Shown: positions 35,302 through 47,230 of the stretch, piece by piece
How positions within the stretch are numbered: position 1 is the stretch's first letter
Layout: every line of letters starts with the position of its first letter
Assembly: GCA_950295325.1 (NCBI GenBank)
Contig: OX485808.1
Coordinates: 7,504,501 to 7,568,500, forward strand
Length of the DNA: 64,000 bases
Direction of reading: 5' to 3'
Source: Polytrichum commune
Taxonomy: Eukaryota; Streptophyta; Polytrichopsida; Polytrichales; Polytrichaceae
Translations under genes and position numbers: made by a program
Notes under the pieces: generated by a model
What the model was told of the DNA's origin: nothing
Seen by the model: only the letters and a program-made list of their open reading frames with translations
Database searches by the model: none

Positions 35302-36273
35302 TGTCGCAACCCTTGCTAGCCCTCCTTGACCATCTTGCCAATTTTCGTTTCTAGCAAAGGTTACGAGCGCTAACCATTCGCATTCCGCCATGCTAATGGA
35401 TAGCTCCTCTTACCCCGGACCAATAGTTCATAGGAGGGAACCAACCCTCCTACTTTGCTTTCGGGACTCACCCCTTAATCGGTAACCCATTTCCCCAATG
35501 TGGACTTCCATCCATGGAAGTCCAATCCTATGTTGATCATCGCGTTGCCGGAGCAACACTACAACAACCCGAACCATACTAGGCAACTATGGCCTCACAA
35601 TAGGCCAAAGCCCATGGAGGCCTTGCCGTTCGGCCTCGGGTGGGTGAGGCCACACCACCTCACCCATATAAGCCTCTAGGACTTCACGCGGGGCCCCTAC
35701 CCCACCGTCAACCAACCTCTTGTCTCCCTACCAAGAGTTGGGGCCAAGTGGACATTTTCCTTTAGCTGCTGGGCCTAGAACCCCCCAGCAGCTTCAGACC
35801 ATCATAACTTCCTTGTATGATGTCTGATCATAACAACCAACCACTCCATCCTCATCTACGCTTCACGTAGATGCCGATGGATTCCTCACTTGCTCCATTC
35901 GAGCAAGTCTTGAGGAAGTTATGCCTGTTTGAACCTTGGCAGTCCCGGGAATCCTCCCAGGCACTGCTGTACCAGGGCGCTGTCCCGGGACAGCGCCCCA
36001 CTCAAATGGCCATAACTCCTAGCTCACACCTCCGATTGAGGTGTTCTTGAGCATTCTAGAATCACCACGCCATGAGCTACGCATAGCTCATGGCCTTGCC
36101 CTTGTGCCTCCTAGTCTTCGTGGGTGGGAGGCGTTCCCAATGCCCGGGGCCCTCACCCACACTAGGATCACTTGGGCCCTCTCACCAACGGCGCCACAAG
36201 TCCCGGGTGTCACTCCGGGGTCCCCCTTGTGCCCATGGTGTTTCGGGCACTCCTCATGGAGAGGTGCGCGACA
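35302..36273 (-). repeat. 5' LTR of the chromovirus
   Basis: 972 bp, identical to 29,269-30,240 in my reading. It should carry the promoter. A TATA-like CTTATATGG on the minus strand lies near 35,664-35,672. It carries the same hairpin series, including the palindrome at 35,975-35,998. Frames on the plus strand are antisense shadows. Confidence 0.95.
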
Positions 36274-36278
36274 AAGGG
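36274..36278. repeat. Right target-site duplication of the chromovirus (AAGGG)
   Basis: Partner of 29,264-29,268. Removing the element rejoins a continuous sequence at AAGGG. Confidence 0.92.
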
Positions 36279-36933
36279 TGTGATGACAACATCCATGTTG
36301 TTGGAGACTATGCAGCCAACGATGACATGTAGAGTCCATGCTTGGAGGGAACCAAGGGGGAGGGTTAGATAGTTGGGGGGGGACTAAAAGGGACAAAGCC
36401 TTGCAAGAAACCGCAAGTTTGAACAAATTTGAGATAAACTGAGTCCATTATGAGGACATAGGGGGACATAGTCCATTGTTGACTAAGTTCAAGAAATACC
36501 ATGTGAAAAGAAAATTATGTCAAAGTGGGAGAGTTACTAGGGGCAAACTTAAGACAAGAAACACTTGATGATAGTGAAAAGACTTTGAAAGGTAACCTAA
36601 GGGAAGTAGGGTGGATCATATAGTTAAGACTATACCTTAACTCGAGAAAATAACTATAGTTTCATTTGTGTGTGTATTGAATGTTGAGAATAGTTGATAT
36701 TTTTTTTACTGATTGAGATTTATGAGAGTAAAATTATGACCAATTGTGTAATAGTGGAGATAGTTGATTGTAGAACTATGGTTTGTCGTTACATTGAGAG
36801 GGGGAACTCTAGTTGTTCAAGAGTATATAGGCATGAGTTGTCCTAGTTACTTCATTGTTTTAGATGGATACCTACTTTGAGAACAATGATCAGTAGGAAT
36901 AAATGTGGATAATTTAAGTTAACTATGGTCTTG
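36279..36933. other. Non-coding stretch between two mobile elements
   Basis: No gene, TIR or array seen. It continues the pre-insertion sequence of the chromovirus target. Confidence 0.45.
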
Positions 36934-36941
36934 ATTTTTCT
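36934..36941. repeat. Left 8-bp TSD (ATTTTTCT) of the CACGGGG element
   Basis: ATTTTTCT here is repeated exactly at 38,418-38,425, flanking the TIRs on both sides. Confidence 0.92.
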
Positions 36942-38417
36942 CACGGGGAGGTCACTTAGTGCATTTTAAAAACGACGTGCGGCATAATAAAGGGAGGATT
37001 AAAATCATTTGACATAAAAATTATAAAAGAATTCCAAATAATGAAGGGTCCATTAAAAGTACATAAGCCCATTACAAGTAAAATAGATAGGTATAAAATA
37101 TGGGCCATTCCCTTTTAGTAAAAATAATATAGGGGCTGAAAATAAGGTTCTTAGGATGTATGTTTAGTAGAATCAATTTCGTACGCATGCCTCACGAGGG
37201 ATGGATGAAAGATTACTCATCATTCACCCAAAAATGGATGAAATTGGAAGCCTCAGTACAGAGAACTGGAAATTTTTTGCCAACCGTAGAAGTCGATGGG
37301 CATTCCATTTACAAGTCAACGTTTGTTTCGCAACTCAATGGTAATGTTTTTCTATCCAAAGATAGATTAGCAAGAATTAAACATAGTATTCATTTCAACA
37401 ACCATGATAATTGTCTCCAAGCAAGATCTTCATGTGGATCAAGTTTGTTATCTATAGGATCTGATTGTGGAGTGCATTTTGTCCAACGGAGCACAACAAT
37501 GCTATTGTCAACTGTAAAATCCGCTGCCAAATGAAAAAGGGGACATTCAATGACTGATGTTAAAGCTGGAAATGCTACTAACATATTGAACGGAGTAGAT
37601 TCCAGTTCATGGTGGGTAGGTAGGGTGCAGGCTATGCAGCGGCGCAATGGAAAACAATTTGGAGTACTTAGGCAAGCGGTTGACCTCCTTGCTCGAACGG
37701 AGGAATCAGGGAGGAGAAATCCTAATAATCCCCACATCGAAGTAATGTTGCAATATTATAGAAAATATCCAGGCCGTAACAAATTTAAGTATGATCACAC
37801 GGATAGCAAATGGATTGATGTAGATTGCATTATATCTACGGTAACCATGAGCTACAATTCTACAAATGAGGTGTACATTCTTGATAGGAATGATTCAGAG
37901 CAATTGTCCAAGTTTGTGATAGAACAAACTATATAAGATTCATGACCAAGCTTAAAGTGTTTCACACTATATGGTTTTGGTCTTCACTAGCATGTAAAGT
38001 GATTTTGAATAAAGGATTTTTATGGAGCGGGTGTTGTGTTTGTGAACACACATACATTCAATCATGTTGTGTTCCATCCTAAGTCTTCTTTTTGTATTTT
38101 CACTTTAAGTTTTTGTACTTGGTTTTTGCAATGGTATGTAATTTTTATATTTTTTTGTTGCCATGCTTTTCCCATCACTTTTGCATTGCATACATTCTTA
38201 AATTCAGTTTTTTTAATTAAAAAGAATATAGACTACAAAAAAAATTCAATGACATGGGCATTATAAGTAATGGTAAGGTACAAAAAAATAGGCCATTTTA
38301 GAATATTATGTAATTATAGGGAGCTTTTAATTCGTGCCTTGGAGGTAAATAGCCCCTAAACAAATACCCCTCCGCCGCACGTGGTACACAAAAATCCTAC
38401 TGAGTGACCTCCCCGTG
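36942..38417 (+). mobile_element. DNA transposon with CACGGGGAGGTCACT TIRs and 8-bp TSD
   Basis: A 1,476-bp element. The left end CACGGGGAGGTCACTTAGTG faces the right end, which in reverse complement is CACGGGGAGGTCACTCAGTA. A second inverted block ACGTGCGGC follows in both arms about 30 bases in. A perfect 8-bp duplication ATTTTTCT lies outside both ends. Inside, on the plus strand, lies a coding region (37,160-37,936) with one in-frame stop. An 8-bp TSD is known for hAT, P and Merlin elements. The CACGG start does not fit the hAT YARNG rule at its third base, so the superfamily is open. The protein is too short for a whole transposase, so it looks like an internally deleted copy or one with lost exons. 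Confidence 0.88.
37160..37936 (+). pseudogene. Coding region of the CACGGGG element, one in-frame TGA
   Basis: Two frames, 37,160-37,534 and 37,550-37,936, lie in the same reading frame and are separated only by a TGA at 37,532 and five sense codons. Together they form about 258 codons. AAATGAAAA at the break would fit a CGA-to-TGA change. The second half is well behaved: SSWWVGRVQAMQRR (about residue 150), PHIEVMLQYYRKYPGRNKFK, then DSKWIDVDCIISTVTMSY and an acidic Leu/Phe-rich end. The order of Trp-x-Gly-Arg, a beta-strand-like VMLQYY and KFKYD resembles the C-terminal region of the gene at 61,673-63,655, but identity is low. I recognise no named family. No YxDD, DDE core or zinc finger is visible in this part. 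Confidence 0.6.
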
Positions 38418-38425
38418 ATTTTTCT
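38418..38425. repeat. Right 8-bp TSD (ATTTTTCT) of the CACGGGG element
   Basis: Exact partner of 36,934-36,941. Confidence 0.92.
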
Positions 38426-40269
38426 ACCCTGGCTATCCTTAATGTGCACGTTGTTGTAGGGTAGTCAATACTATAGGTTGACCTTGGCCTTAGCCATTCA
38501 TTCCACACTTGTAAGTCACAATTAAAATACTAGGTTTAATGAATGAACAATTTGTTGTGTATTGAAATCAACATTGACCACTTAATGAAGGAACTTGATG
38601 TGATTTGGAGATGCACCAGCCAATGGTTATAAAGACAATTGTTAGACTCAAGATCATTGCTACCAAAGTCTATGGTTACACTTAGAACTAGGAAATGAAA
38701 ACTTACATACCACAACCAAACCAAGTGAACATAATGAAATATCAAAATTAAGATCATGAGAGGAATTCTTGATAGAAAGAAGAGTGAAAGACATATCAAT
38801 TGCATTTCCAAGGTATATAAGTGACCCTTTTGTCTAGTCAATGAATTGTAATGTGACAAATGCATGTATGAGATATTGGTTAAACCTTCTTTTAGAATTT
38901 ATACCTATATTTTGGTTGTTTTAAGCTCGTTTTAAGTGCTAGCAAAAACCTAACCACAATCCTTCACATGTTGTAGGGTTGGCCGAGTTGGGTGAACATG
39001 GAGATAATTCCACACCGCCATGCACACAAGTAGTTGATGATTGGCTAGATTGGCATGGTGACACCTTCTGCAAAAATAATTGAATGTTCATCTCACAAAA
39101 CTTTGGTGATCTTGCCAAATGTTGCTTCGAATGCTCAACACACCATACCCGATGAAGTTATTGATCATGTGTATGTTGGTTGCACTTGCCGAACTGAACT
39201 ATGACCTCATGCCCCACACTGACAACACATGTCAGTACACACGTGGACCTTTAGGGTCAAGAGTGGAACTCTAATAAACAACGAGCATTGTGGTGGTTGT
39301 GGGGAGGCCATTGCCTAGTTGTTCCCTACCATTCAGATAAGTGGGGGAACCACCCAAGGGGGAACTACAACTACAACAAGTTGGGACAACAATGATAAAT
39401 CAATATGCTATAGTGAGATTGGAGTGTTTGCTCAAGTCTATTAATTATTCTAGGTTCATTGGGAGGGCTTGTATGATCACTTCAAGAAAAGAAAAAGTTT
39501 TCACTTGACCTCCTATAATTTTTGCATCTCTACTCCTTTTTGAAAACTTGAAATAAAAATATGCATAAATTCCAAAAAAATCTTATGTAAATGGGACAAT
39601 TTCTGATATGTTCCCAAGGGCTAATATTGTAAGTGAGGCTGGAAGTGCACACAAAAGCCCCACAAGTTCTCAAAAAAATAGAAGCCATTGTGGAGCCATG
39701 TCAAATGTTCATTTTCCCTCCCCCCCCCCTCCTCCCCCCATGTCTCCCCCAACATAGCATGGTGGTTTTTTAGAGTTTTAAGAATAGCTAGGGGCAAGTC
39801 TCATTTGATTTCATTTTCATTTGAAGAATATTGATCCCCTGAAGGGATTTGAAGCTCTGAGAAGGTCACTAAGATTTGAAAGAGAAAGCAAATTTTCATG
39901 CACATGGACTTACCCATTGCAAGGATCAACTATGATCTTTAGTATAACCAAAAATTGTTCAAAATTGTCATTCCAACTTCTTCTGAGAGGCACTCATCAT
40001 GCGGTCAATGAACTTTGATTGCCTCTGAAATAGACATAAGAACTCTAAATTTGAGATTAGAAATTCTCACACATGTGTATTCTATATGTATACACATATG
40101 TGTTGTCCATCACTGAACTTCCACATCCATCCCATCATTGGACTTTAGAAAATGAGACTTCCACTACAATAGTTGCCCCAACATGAGAACTTTAACTTTC
40201 AAACCATTGGATTTTTGGAATTTTGTGAAACGAAGAGAATTTCTCCCCAAATCTTCACAATTGAGTTGA
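38426..40269. other. Non-coding stretch, decayed repeats
   Basis: No gene recognised. It contains a short inverted piece of repeat family E near 39,400-39,500 and a C-rich run near 39,720-39,738. Short frames have no domains. Confidence 0.45.
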
Positions 40270-40647
40270 TGCACTAAATACGATATATTGTGTCACCTAT
40301 TCTATTTGCATTGTTCAATACTAATTGTAAACAGTGGTATAGTGTCACCAACACTAAATGTTTAACCAACATTATTTGTCTTTCCTTGTAATTTTTTTCT
40401 GGGGATTATAGATTTATAGTGTTACAATTACCGTCACTTACCAAGTGAGTTTTCATCCAAATTTTAATCATCCATAACAATATTTCACCACAAGATGTTG
40501 ACAACAGAAGGTAGAGGTTTTGACCAATGGATGAACTCATCCATCATCCATGACAATATTTGTGAACTTCTTCTTAAGAAGTGCCATAGGAAAAGTTACC
40601 ATAGTGACATAAAATACCATATGACACTCAATATCATGTTTAGTGTA
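40270..40647 (+). mobile_element. MITE family C copy 3 (TA-flanked, palindromic TIR)
   Basis: A 378-bp copy from TGCACTAAATACGATATAT to ATCATGTTTAGTGTA. The interior aligns along its whole length with 26,667-27,054, including CAATACTAATTGTAAAC and TGTCACCAACACT(A/C)AATGTT. The left TA has mutated to TG. Confidence 0.8.
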
Positions 40648-40710
40648 GTATCCACATACAAGTGGTTAAATATAAACATTGTTGGTGATAAGTGGGTTGG
40701 ATTGTTGTGA

Positions 40711-41280
40711 GGGCCGGTTTGCACCATGAATCATGAACAAGGAAGGTGGTCTTTTTCCATGGTCCAACTTCATGGTCCAACCTTCATGGTCCGATTTCTT
40801 AAAAAAATAACTTACAAAGCCTTTGGGCCCCTTGCTAGGTGTAAACCGAATGTGGACCAAGAGGAATTGTAATGTGACCAAAAAGCGAATGTGCTGATTT
40901 TAAAAAATATATGTCCAAAAATGGCAGGTTTGAAAAAGTTCAAGTTTGACGATTCGTTTGTCTTCTCTTCTCTTCATCTTCTCTTCCCCAAAATATCAAC
41001 TCATTAAAAATTCATTATAACAATATTCCCATGCCATGGGCCGTTGTCTTTTTCTACCAAACCACATCTTTTGCCTTTCCCACCGCAAAACCCATTGGAC
41101 CATGTCAGTGGATAATGTAGGCCTTAAAAATATGTCTTTTGGGGACCTCGAACTCCATGGTCACTCTGACATGTTTCTTCCTTGGTGTAACCCAAAGTGG
41201 TCCCAGGACGAGTTCAGCAACCAATCACAAATTTTACAGGGCCTTGGGAGGACTTCATGGTCCATGGTGTAAACATCCCC
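40711..41280. mobile_element. Tourist-like MITE, degenerate
   Basis: The left end GGGCCGGTTTGCACCATGAA faces a right end that, inverted, reads GGGGATGTTTACACCATGGA, about 75 percent alike over 27 bp. A GGG-x(3)-GTTT start resembles PIF/Harbinger (Tourist) TIRs. The TSD is not clear. The interior has repeated CATGGTCCAAC units near the left end. Non-coding. Confidence 0.5.
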
Positions 41281-44200
41281 TCGGAGTCGAGGGATCCTAT
41301 GAAAGTTCCAACCTCAAGCAATAAGGGGTTTGCTATTTCATGACCACCTTGACATGAACATGCTCACGTCAGACCCCTTGGTTATAGGGGTTATAAGGTT
41401 TTGACCCTCGATTATAAGGACCTAAGGATCCAGGGGTAAAGATGCCCACCAAAAACAATTTAGCAACCTTGAACAATAATATTTACACATGCAAATTTTG
41501 GTGTTTAGAAATCATGGGCAGGTTTGAAAAAGTTGGTGATAGGGCTTGCTCATGCTCATGCTCATGCTCATGTCCTAGCTTCACTCCGGGCAATAACGGA
41601 TTAGGTTACCGAGGTGCAAAATTTTCATGGTCTTCATAGTCAACCGGACTCTTCACATCATATCTCATGCCCTTGGATGAATGAGGGTGGATTGAAGATG
41701 GATGAAAAATGAGACTAGTGCTCACTCACCTAACTACACTTGGGTGGCAACTTTCATGTCCACATCCATTGGCACCTCAACCGGGCGGGTGCGGGAACCC
41801 GGAAGCAACATGGATGGTTTCTAACATAAACCTTTGGTTATCTAAATATACAATGGAATGGAATTCACATGAATAACATCCTATACGTTTGTGAAAATAA
41901 ACAATACTTTTTCTCTTTTGTTGGTATACAAAGGTAGGACAAAGATAATCATAGACGTCGAGGGATTCCTCCATGCATAATATATCTATGGTGCCTCCAA
42001 AATTGGGGCACCCTTCATTTAAAAACACATGTCTTGTGCATGCACCACCTTCAAATGACTACCTCTATATACATGGACATGATATAGAATATACATACAA
42101 AGTTAAGGCTAAGATATAGCATGAAGTATCTATATCTATATCTAGAGAGAGAGAGAGAGACAAAAGAAGAAGATAAGAGCATTTTATATGATGTATAGTA
42201 GTAGAGGGTATTCTATTCCATCTTTATTAGTGTTGGAATGTAGTTTCCACAAGAACTTCAAGATGTCTCAGCCAATGTAAACTTAAGAGGATCTTTGTTA
42301 TGTTTATTTTTGTTGGGAATAGATAGTCCTCTACAATATTAAAGGGAAAACTTGCAGCCAAAATCCAATATTTATAGGTAAAAGACTTCAATAATCCATT
42401 ATAACTTTATCTAATCTCCTATGCCCTTGTTGTAAATTTGCTTACGGGTTTCTATATTTCACATAGCCATAAAAAAAAATAGAGGTATATATGTTATGTA
42501 ACCCACACCTACAGTAGTCATGATTGATACAACCAGTATTTAGACAACCAGTGGAACCATGTGTGGAAGGCGGCTTTCTATTGTTAGTTAGTTGTGTAGA
42601 AAATGAACCGATCTAAAATGAAGTTAGTCATGGCCCAGTAGAGAATTGAACCAATAATGTAGAAAGGTTATGAGTCTTAGACACTCAAGCTCTTATATGG
42701 AAATCACTATGAAATCGAACCTCCTATATACAAGAAGTTCATATTGGAAAATAGATGTATATGTACTGATGACATGTTAAAATATGAACTCATGTATTTA
42801 TAATAAGTCTTTCAACTTAGTGTGATAAATGCCTCCACTGCATATACAAATTATACAACATAAATTGAATAATCCTTAATTACATATAAAATTTACTTTC
42901 ACTTTCCAAAAAGAGAGTCGTAGAATGTATTTCATACATAGCATGTAACTCAATGATTGTATCAAAAGAAGAAGAAGATAAGAGCACAATAACTAGCCAC
43001 GATCTAGAGAGAGAAAGTAAAGGAAGCCCATGAATGATCCAAGAGCCTCTAGTTTGTAAAAACCTAGAACCCAAATGCAAACCCTAACAAGAAGACACAT
43101 GGTGGTCATTGAGGACTATGACCATATTATGAACAAAATGGATGAAAATGGGAAGCGGATGAAACTAACACATCTATTAAAATGGTCTTTTGGTATCCGT
43201 CATTGGAGCCACACCAAACCACATACCACTCAAAACAAAAGATGTCCAACTAAGATACGTAACCAAATTAGGCATGTCTACCTTAGGCTTCTCATATGTT
43301 TAGGGGTTAATATAACCTTCTAACTTAGACATGTCTTATTTGGACACTCTTCTCACTACACCCACTTCTCGTAGGATATGAACACCCATTTAATGCAAGA
43401 TGATTAGCAAATCTGAACTCTTCTCGGAGCCGTATGTCTCATAAATTGTAGAGCGTGTATGAATATCTTATTTGATATCAAAGAAAAGATTCTCATGTAC
43501 ATCAACTGGTCATATAGGTCTCCCCTGAGTCCCTCCACATCATGTTCACTATTGAACCTAAGATAGTTAACATAATTTGAAAACGTGTCCAATCTCTTTT
43601 AGACACATGTCTATTTTTTAATGTCCATTTTAGAATCTACATCTAACCATTCACCATTCAAACAAAGGTCTCCATATGATTGTTGTGTTGGAATTAGGAA
43701 CTCCTACCTTAGCTTCTCTACGATGACCGTGGTCACCAAGTTCATTGGCCCAAGCATAGTTTACCATGCATGTCTTTAAGGCCAAGGCATGTTAAATTGG
43801 TGATTGCATGGGAGGCTAGTGACCGAGGCGACCAATCACCCCTAGTGAACCAAGGGGAAGTTAACTTGAGGCAATACAAGTTGATCAACACATTGTTTTG
43901 CATAATTAATGTTGCAATGATTCACAAGGTCCAATGTTTTGTCTCACATGAACCGTGATTGACATCGGTCATGATGCCCATCATGGATGTGGCATCATGT
44001 ATGGAATGCCATGGGAACACCCACCCTGGGTGCCCACGAAATTTGAATTACACATGTACCACTGAACCGTAATTAGGGTTAGGATTTAGGGCTGGCGGTT
44101 GGGATTAAGGTTAAGGAGAAAATTACGGCATGACTAATTATAGGTCCATAGGTGATTAGTTATTTGTATGGAATGTTAAATGTACACATCAAAATAATCC

Positions 44201-45139
44201 CTCCCACATGCCGTTGTAGCATGCCTCCATCACTACTTCATGTTGATCATGTGGAACAGAGCGTGTGTTCAAGTGTGATGTGATAACAATGTTTTGGTAT
44301 TGTTTTGCTCCATGTACTGAAACATTGAGCGCAACACACTTAGGACATTTTGTGTTATAGTGCATCATTGTCCTCTTGCACAAACAATGTTCTTGTTCTC
44401 AAGTTCCTTTATTGGAAGTATTTGTCTTTGAAGTGTTTTGCTCCCAAAATGGCTGACTCAATAGCTAGACCTTCCAAAAAAATTAGAAATTATACAATAC
44501 ATTGCTATCATATTACACTACTAAACAATACTACCCAACCACGACCACAAGCTCACGATCGTAATCATAATCATAATCGTTTGAACTCATGGGGGCAATA
44601 CATGAGCCTTTTGTTTGGAATGGCACCAAGTAGATAGCATTTGAGTTGTAGTTTCAATGATCTAGTCCATTCCGATTGTCAGCAACACTTCCACATTCCT
44701 TTACATAATCATAATCACACACATCACATCACATCCTAGGAGATCAAAGATCCCAAACACCCCATGGATTATGCAATTGTCTTTAGGGACTTGCATTCCA
44801 TTGACTTCCATGCCCAAAAAAGTGAGGTCCAAATACCCCCATATGGAGCATTTGATCAAGGAGATTTGCATTGGGAGGTCACCATTAGACACTATAGTCG
44901 ACCCTGTAGAATTCTCCTTCCCTCGAATTGTCATTGCTAAATTGTCATTATTGTTGAAACACTAGATATAAAATATTATTGAAGGAACACTATGCACATT
45001 GTCTAACTTCCACATCAAATGATTGTAATTCCTCCTATATACCTTGATGATAATTCACGAGTGACAAAATAAAATACCAATAACATACTATATCACATCC
45101 AAATCTGGACATGGAAATTTGATGACCTGACTTTCAAGG
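41281..45139. other. Non-coding stretch with microsatellites and repeat family E
   Basis: No gene recognised. It holds a CATGCT-type hexamer repeat at about 41,548-41,573, a GA repeat at 42,144-42,160 and a plus-strand copy of family E at 43,260-43,720. A degenerate TTAGGG-like patch lies near 44,070-44,110. The frames at 44,350-44,965 just upstream of the MULE relic could be its upstream parts, but I see no conserved motif in them. Confidence 0.45.
43260..43720 (+). repeat. Dispersed repeat family E, longest plus-strand copy
   Basis: Contains the family blocks in full order: CACTTCTCGTAGGATATGAA, AATGCAAGATGATTAGCAAA, GAATATCTTA, TGGTCATATAGGTC, a GTTCACTATTGAACCTAA block and CCAATCTCTTTTAGACACATG. 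Other copies lie at 23,900-24,260 and, inverted, at 48,330-48,740, 50,640-50,960 and 51,330-51,620. Confidence 0.65.
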
Positions 45140-46060
45140 TTGAATGAAAGGCTCTTGAGTGTCCATAGTGATTGGCATCCTATTGTGTTCATTGTGGATT
45201 GTGTTGTGGACAAGATCAACACAATTAAGTACCATCCTTGCCCTTGTCCTTCCATGCCTTGCCCATTACTCGCACATCTTGTGCCTGTGGCCTGTAAAAC
45301 GGTCATTGCAAAAGCAAACCTACTTCAAAATCAAAGATGGGGAGTTGCAATTCCTCGTGTTGAAGCACATGGGAGACATCATGTATGACAAGATTGGGGC
45401 CACTAGGTTCGGTGGCAAAGCCTTGGGTTATGGCTCAACTTCTAACCTTATCTCTATCCTTGCCCCCGAGCACAAGCCTTATGGGATTACATCAAGGATT
45501 AGTGGTTGTTCAAAGCCCACATGTGGATTGTTGGATACTAGAATATCTTTTACACATGTCAGGACATCAATGCCGCAATCAAGAGTCACTATGGCACTCC
45601 AAATGCAATTCTCGTATCTAGAAAGAGTAGAATGATAGTCATGTGAGTGGATTGGACAATTCATGAGCTCACTAGAGAGGTCGTAACACACTACAGTACA
45701 AAAAATTGAGAAAACACAACATGGTTTCATCATGAACAAGAAAAAACACTTGTTGGCTGCCAAGAATATCCCCCCTGAAAATGCCATTTTGCCTGTGATT
45801 GAGCCTTGCACTTGTGCGTTTTGTGCAGAAACCATACATGACATACATCGTGCACAAGCCAACAACAGAGTCGTTGAGTTGCAATTATGTATATGCACAA
45901 CAGGAGTATATTTGCAAACATCATGTCAAAATTCTCCAATTACTCAACCCATCGCTTGCAGAAGGTACTGTTGCGAGGGTGTGTGGCGGATTGTAAGGAT
46001 CTTCTATAGGCAAATTGTAGAATTTGTTGACTCTACTAGTGTCACATCCGCTAGTCATGG
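45140..46060 (+). pseudogene. MULE transposase relic with SWIM zinc-finger region
   Basis: Two conserved regions of a Mutator-like transposase are readable across shifting plus-strand frames. At about 45,160-45,330: SDWHPIVFIVDCVVDKINTI, then, after a frame change, LCLWPVKRSLQKQTYFKIKD. This matches the W-x-P-x-x-F-x-x-D...LCxWHVKR pattern around the last part of the transposase core, with the usual His replaced by Pro. At about 45,880-45,996: ESLSCNYVYAQQEYICKHHV then LLNPSLAEGTVARVCGGL, the SWIM-type zinc finger with its ICKH signature. Stops and frameshifts separate the pieces. The known role would be cut-and-paste transposition; this copy is dead. No TIRs were found. Confidence 0.8.
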
Positions 46061-46702
46061 CCATGATTAATGATGACCATGATTAATAATGTGCTCATCA
46101 TGGTTGGACCCATCACTAGTGCCTCGAAAACGTACCCTTCTTCCTTCAAGACAAGCATATATGGTACACTATAGTTGGGGTTCATTGGTGTTCCGAGATT
46201 GTAGGTGCATAAAAGGCACCGGACAAGTGCAAGAGAGGATCAACAATGAGCAACTCCTTGTCTCAATTATGCCAGCAAGAAGTATCAACATTTTAAATTG
46301 GGAAAATCTTAATTGTATTAAAGACCATCAAATCAAGCTAGTAGTATTTACTGTTAGCAAACAGAAGTGTTTGACCTTTCACAACTATTAAGGTGAGGTT
46401 TTGATTGGTTTGTACTTCACTATTTGCCCCATTGATTATCTCAATCTGTGCTCGTTACTATTCGGAGTTACGTAGTGTAATAACTTCTTACTTAAGAGTT
46501 CAATTTTTACTAATGAAAATTCAATAGGGTTGCTTGGACATTATAGAGCATAAATTGGTTTTGCTTGGTAAAATATTACATTCTCATTGAATAATTATAG
46601 AACTGCGTAATTTTGAATAGTAGTACGCACAAATTGGGATAACCAACGTATTATCTGGAGGTAAGGTAGAAGCCTCTATGACGGACACTTCAGAGATTAC
46701 AT

Positions 46703-47230
46703 TACACCATTTATGGTATTTAGTGTCACGTACAGTGTTTGCGAAGGGGCCTAAACTAGATGCCTAGAGGTCTCAAAATGTTACATTCATTAATTGCCAA
46801 TGTGAAGTATTCCTCAACACAAGTAACTTTTTAAAGTGACAAATAATTTACAATATGGCTTGTAGAGTAGCACACTAAGATACTTGAGAGATGGTAGTTG
46901 TGTTTTAGTATGCAAACTGAAGACTATATTGAGCATATTAATGGCAAATGCCATGTGTTAAACATTTTCGTATGCAAGAGGAAGATATTCTTGAGCATAC
47001 TAATGCCAAGTGTCATTTGTGTACACTTTGGTCAACTTGTAGACTGTTATGTAGCATAAGCATATTAAACATACTCATGCCAAGATATTAGTAAGCGCAC
47101 TTGAACACCAAGTGTCCTAAGGTGACACTAGTGCTGAAGTTGTTGATTAGTAATGTAACCTAGCATATGCCTCAATATTAGGGTAAGTGACACTATTATG
47201 CATGTGACACTAAATACCATAAATGGTGTA
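46703..47230 (+). mobile_element. MITE family D copy 1, 528 bp, 26-bp TIRs
   Basis: The left end (46,703 on, starting TACACCATTTATGGTATTT) is the reverse complement of the right end (47,205-47,230) over 26 bp without mismatch. The outermost TA on both sides fits a TA TSD. The TIR is itself partly palindromic, and its inner half TATTTAGTGTCAC is shared with family C. The interior aligns with the inverted copy at 54,030-54,586. Non-coding. Confidence 0.88.

Larger units (their letters stand above)
29269..36273 (-). mobile_element. Chromovirus (Ty3/gypsy) LTR retrotransposon, recent but defective
   Basis: A 7,005-bp insertion with two 972-bp LTRs that I find identical throughout, bounded by TG...CA and a 5-bp AAGGG TSD. 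Orientation is minus: the primer-binding site lies inside the right LTR and the polypurine tract inside the left LTR. Read from right to left it holds a leader with a 55-bp tandem array, a protease/RT-entry remnant, an RT stump, a triplicated RNase H segment, integrase and a chromodomain. All coding parts carry stops, frameshifts or lost catalytic residues. Identical LTRs mean a recent insertion, yet the body could not have supplied its own enzymes. It is therefore a non-autonomous copy moved by a relative, unless gene conversion has homogenised the LTRs. Its GC-rich LTRs stand out against the AT-rich surroundings. Confidence 0.95.

Noticed and set aside
36279-36426. Possible host exon at the chromovirus right flank
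   Set aside because: The frames there are mostly carried by the LTR; the flank itself has stops and no signature.
44060-44115. TTAGGG-like telomeric patch
   Set aside because: Only one exact TTAGGGTTAGG; the rest is a loose GGTT-rich run. Too short and degenerate for an interstitial telomere.
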